Shown here: positions 19,904-20,598 of the stretch, in pieces | How the letters are laid out: each line of letters opens with the position of its first letter | Numbering within the stretch: the first letter of the stretch is position 1 | From: Saccoglossus kowalevskii | Taxonomy: Eukaryota; Hemichordata; Enteropneusta; Harrimaniidae | Assembly: GCF_000003605.2 (NCBI RefSeq) | Contig: NW_003125891.1 | Location: 210,083 to 230,680, forward strand | Direction: 5' to 3' | DNA: 20,598 nucleotides | Made by a program: the position numbers and the translations under genes | The notes under the pieces: model-generated | Database searches by the model: none | The model's input: only the letters and a program-made list of their open reading frames with translations | Told to the model about the DNA's origin: nothing

Positions 19904-20038
19904 AACAGAAGAGTCATGATCACGTGCGCACGTGTAAGAATTAAGTCATAAGCGAAGATAACAATGCATGCTGAAACGTAAAGGCTCATGGGTAGACGCT
20001 TGTCGCATGAGCTGGTGATGACCCCCCCCCCCCCCATT
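19904..20038 (-). mobile_element. TTAA-flanked MITE, copy B
   Basis: A diverged 135-bp copy of the element at 979-1135, in the opposite orientation. It is bounded by TTAA at 19900-19903 and 20039-20042. The exact 19-bp core (complement of 1039-1057) is at 19985-20003. The ends keep GAGTCATGATCACGTGCGCACG on one side and, complemented, GGTCATCACC on the other, matching the GAGTCGTCACCTGCGCACAC terminus of copy A. A run of 14 C (20022-20035) replaces the shorter G-rich terminal segment of copy A, probably by slippage. Confidence 0.7.
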
Positions 20039-20560
20039 TTAATGTACCCAAGGTTATAGTGTTTATTTTTATACCCCAAATTCAGCTGTGTTAATTGTTC
20101 AATTGAACTATCTGCATACATTGTAATGTCAACCAACATGAAATGGGAAGTAATGTTTTTAGTCATTTTGGATCATGTTTGTTACTACCTTGTACTAAAA
20201 TATTTGATATTTAAAGTACCTGGTACTATCAAATTTCCACTTCTGGTCCGATGCGACTTGAAATACACCACAAATATTCACTTTTGAGATATCATTTTTG
20301 GTATGTGTTGGTTCTTGGATATTAGATAATAATTAAATATACTGGTAATTATATTATATATTTCAATCACAAATGTGTATATACCGAATATTGCATTCAT
20401 TATATACTGGATCATGTGTCTTTGTTTTGCAAGAGACATACCTTAAGTATGCATGTTCTACAGAATTAATTTGGAAAAATATATAATAAAAAATACATAA
20501 ATGATTACTGTGAAATCTGTACAAGAAACCATGCTTCTAATAGAAGTCACACCCATTTTT

Positions 20561-20591
20561 AGCTCCGCTGTCGACTTTGTCGAGCGGAGCT
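20561..20591. repeat. Strong hairpin at window edge
   Basis: AGCTCCGCTGTCGAC, loop TTT, GTCGAGCGGAGCT: a 13-bp stem with a 2-nt bulge on the 5' side. It is far more G+C-rich than its surroundings, as if it were the terminus of an interspersed foldback element continuing to the right of the window. Confidence 0.6.
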
Positions 20592-20598
20592 TATCATA

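Larger units (their letters stand above)
18027..20598 (+). other. SPPL3 intron 2 (5' part)
   Basis: Begins with GTACGT after exon 2 and runs at least 2.57 kb to the window end. I looked for the next SPPL3 exon, expected to carry an acidic Asn/Ser-rich loop and the ALFLPIGASVSLL second span, and did not see it on the plus strand. The sequence is AT-rich. It contains a T11G14 run (18426-18450), the inverted MITE copy B (19904-20038) and the edge hairpin (20561-20591). Confidence 0.75.

Noticed and set aside
1-20598. CRISPR array, prokaryotic operon or viral genes
   Set aside because: No regularly spaced identical repeats, no dense ORFs, and the confirmed exons have animal introns and animal protein families.

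Overview
This is a piece of animal nuclear DNA, most likely from an invertebrate. It is AT-rich and gene-sparse, with GT-AG introns of several kilobases, homopolymer runs, minisatellites, short inverted-repeat elements and a tRNA-like SINE fragment. No operons, prokaryotic genes, CRISPR array or rRNA are visible. Two genes are recognisable, but only by their 5' ends. They lie head to head around a CpG-rich shared promoter.

The minus-strand gene is an HNF1-type (HNF1A/HNF1B) POU-homeobox transcription factor. Its first coding exon (13698..14023) carries the N-terminal dimerisation helix and an acidic/Ser-rich linker, and ends at a GTAAGA donor. No exon for the POU-specific domain or homeodomain was found in the remaining 13.7 kb, so intron 1 appears to run off the left edge. 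The plus-strand gene is SPPL3, a signal-peptide-peptidase-like intramembrane aspartyl protease. A 20-nt coding exon (14818..14837) splices over a 3.1-kb intron to a 78-nt exon (17949..18026) that encodes the conserved first transmembrane segment. The rest lies beyond the right edge. The two start codons are about 0.8 kb apart. In the human genome SPPL3 and HNF1A are also neighbours in head-to-head orientation (12q24.31), so this looks like deep conserved microsynteny.

Layout: 1-350 nothing clear. 345-609 plus-strand coding-like blocks, unidentified. 979-1135 TTAA-flanked MITE copy A. 2700-2785 tRNA-like SINE head (minus). 3022-3251 a ~39-bp minisatellite. 4723-4754 near-perfect palindrome. 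4909-5006 possible terminal exon (plus), with a poly(A) signal at 5441. 5.5-9.1 kb AT-rich intron-like DNA with one patch of higher complexity (7980-8760). 9102-9356 tandem pair of hairpin units. 11346-11519 hAT-like MITE. 12890-15500 CpG-rich promoter zone containing both first exons. 17043-17201 another inverted-repeat element. 19904-20038 MITE copy B in opposite orientation to copy A. 20561-20591 a strong hairpin at the right edge.

The gene calls rest on matching the translations to protein families from memory; the repeat calls rest on matches seen directly within the window. The species cannot be named from the sequence alone.
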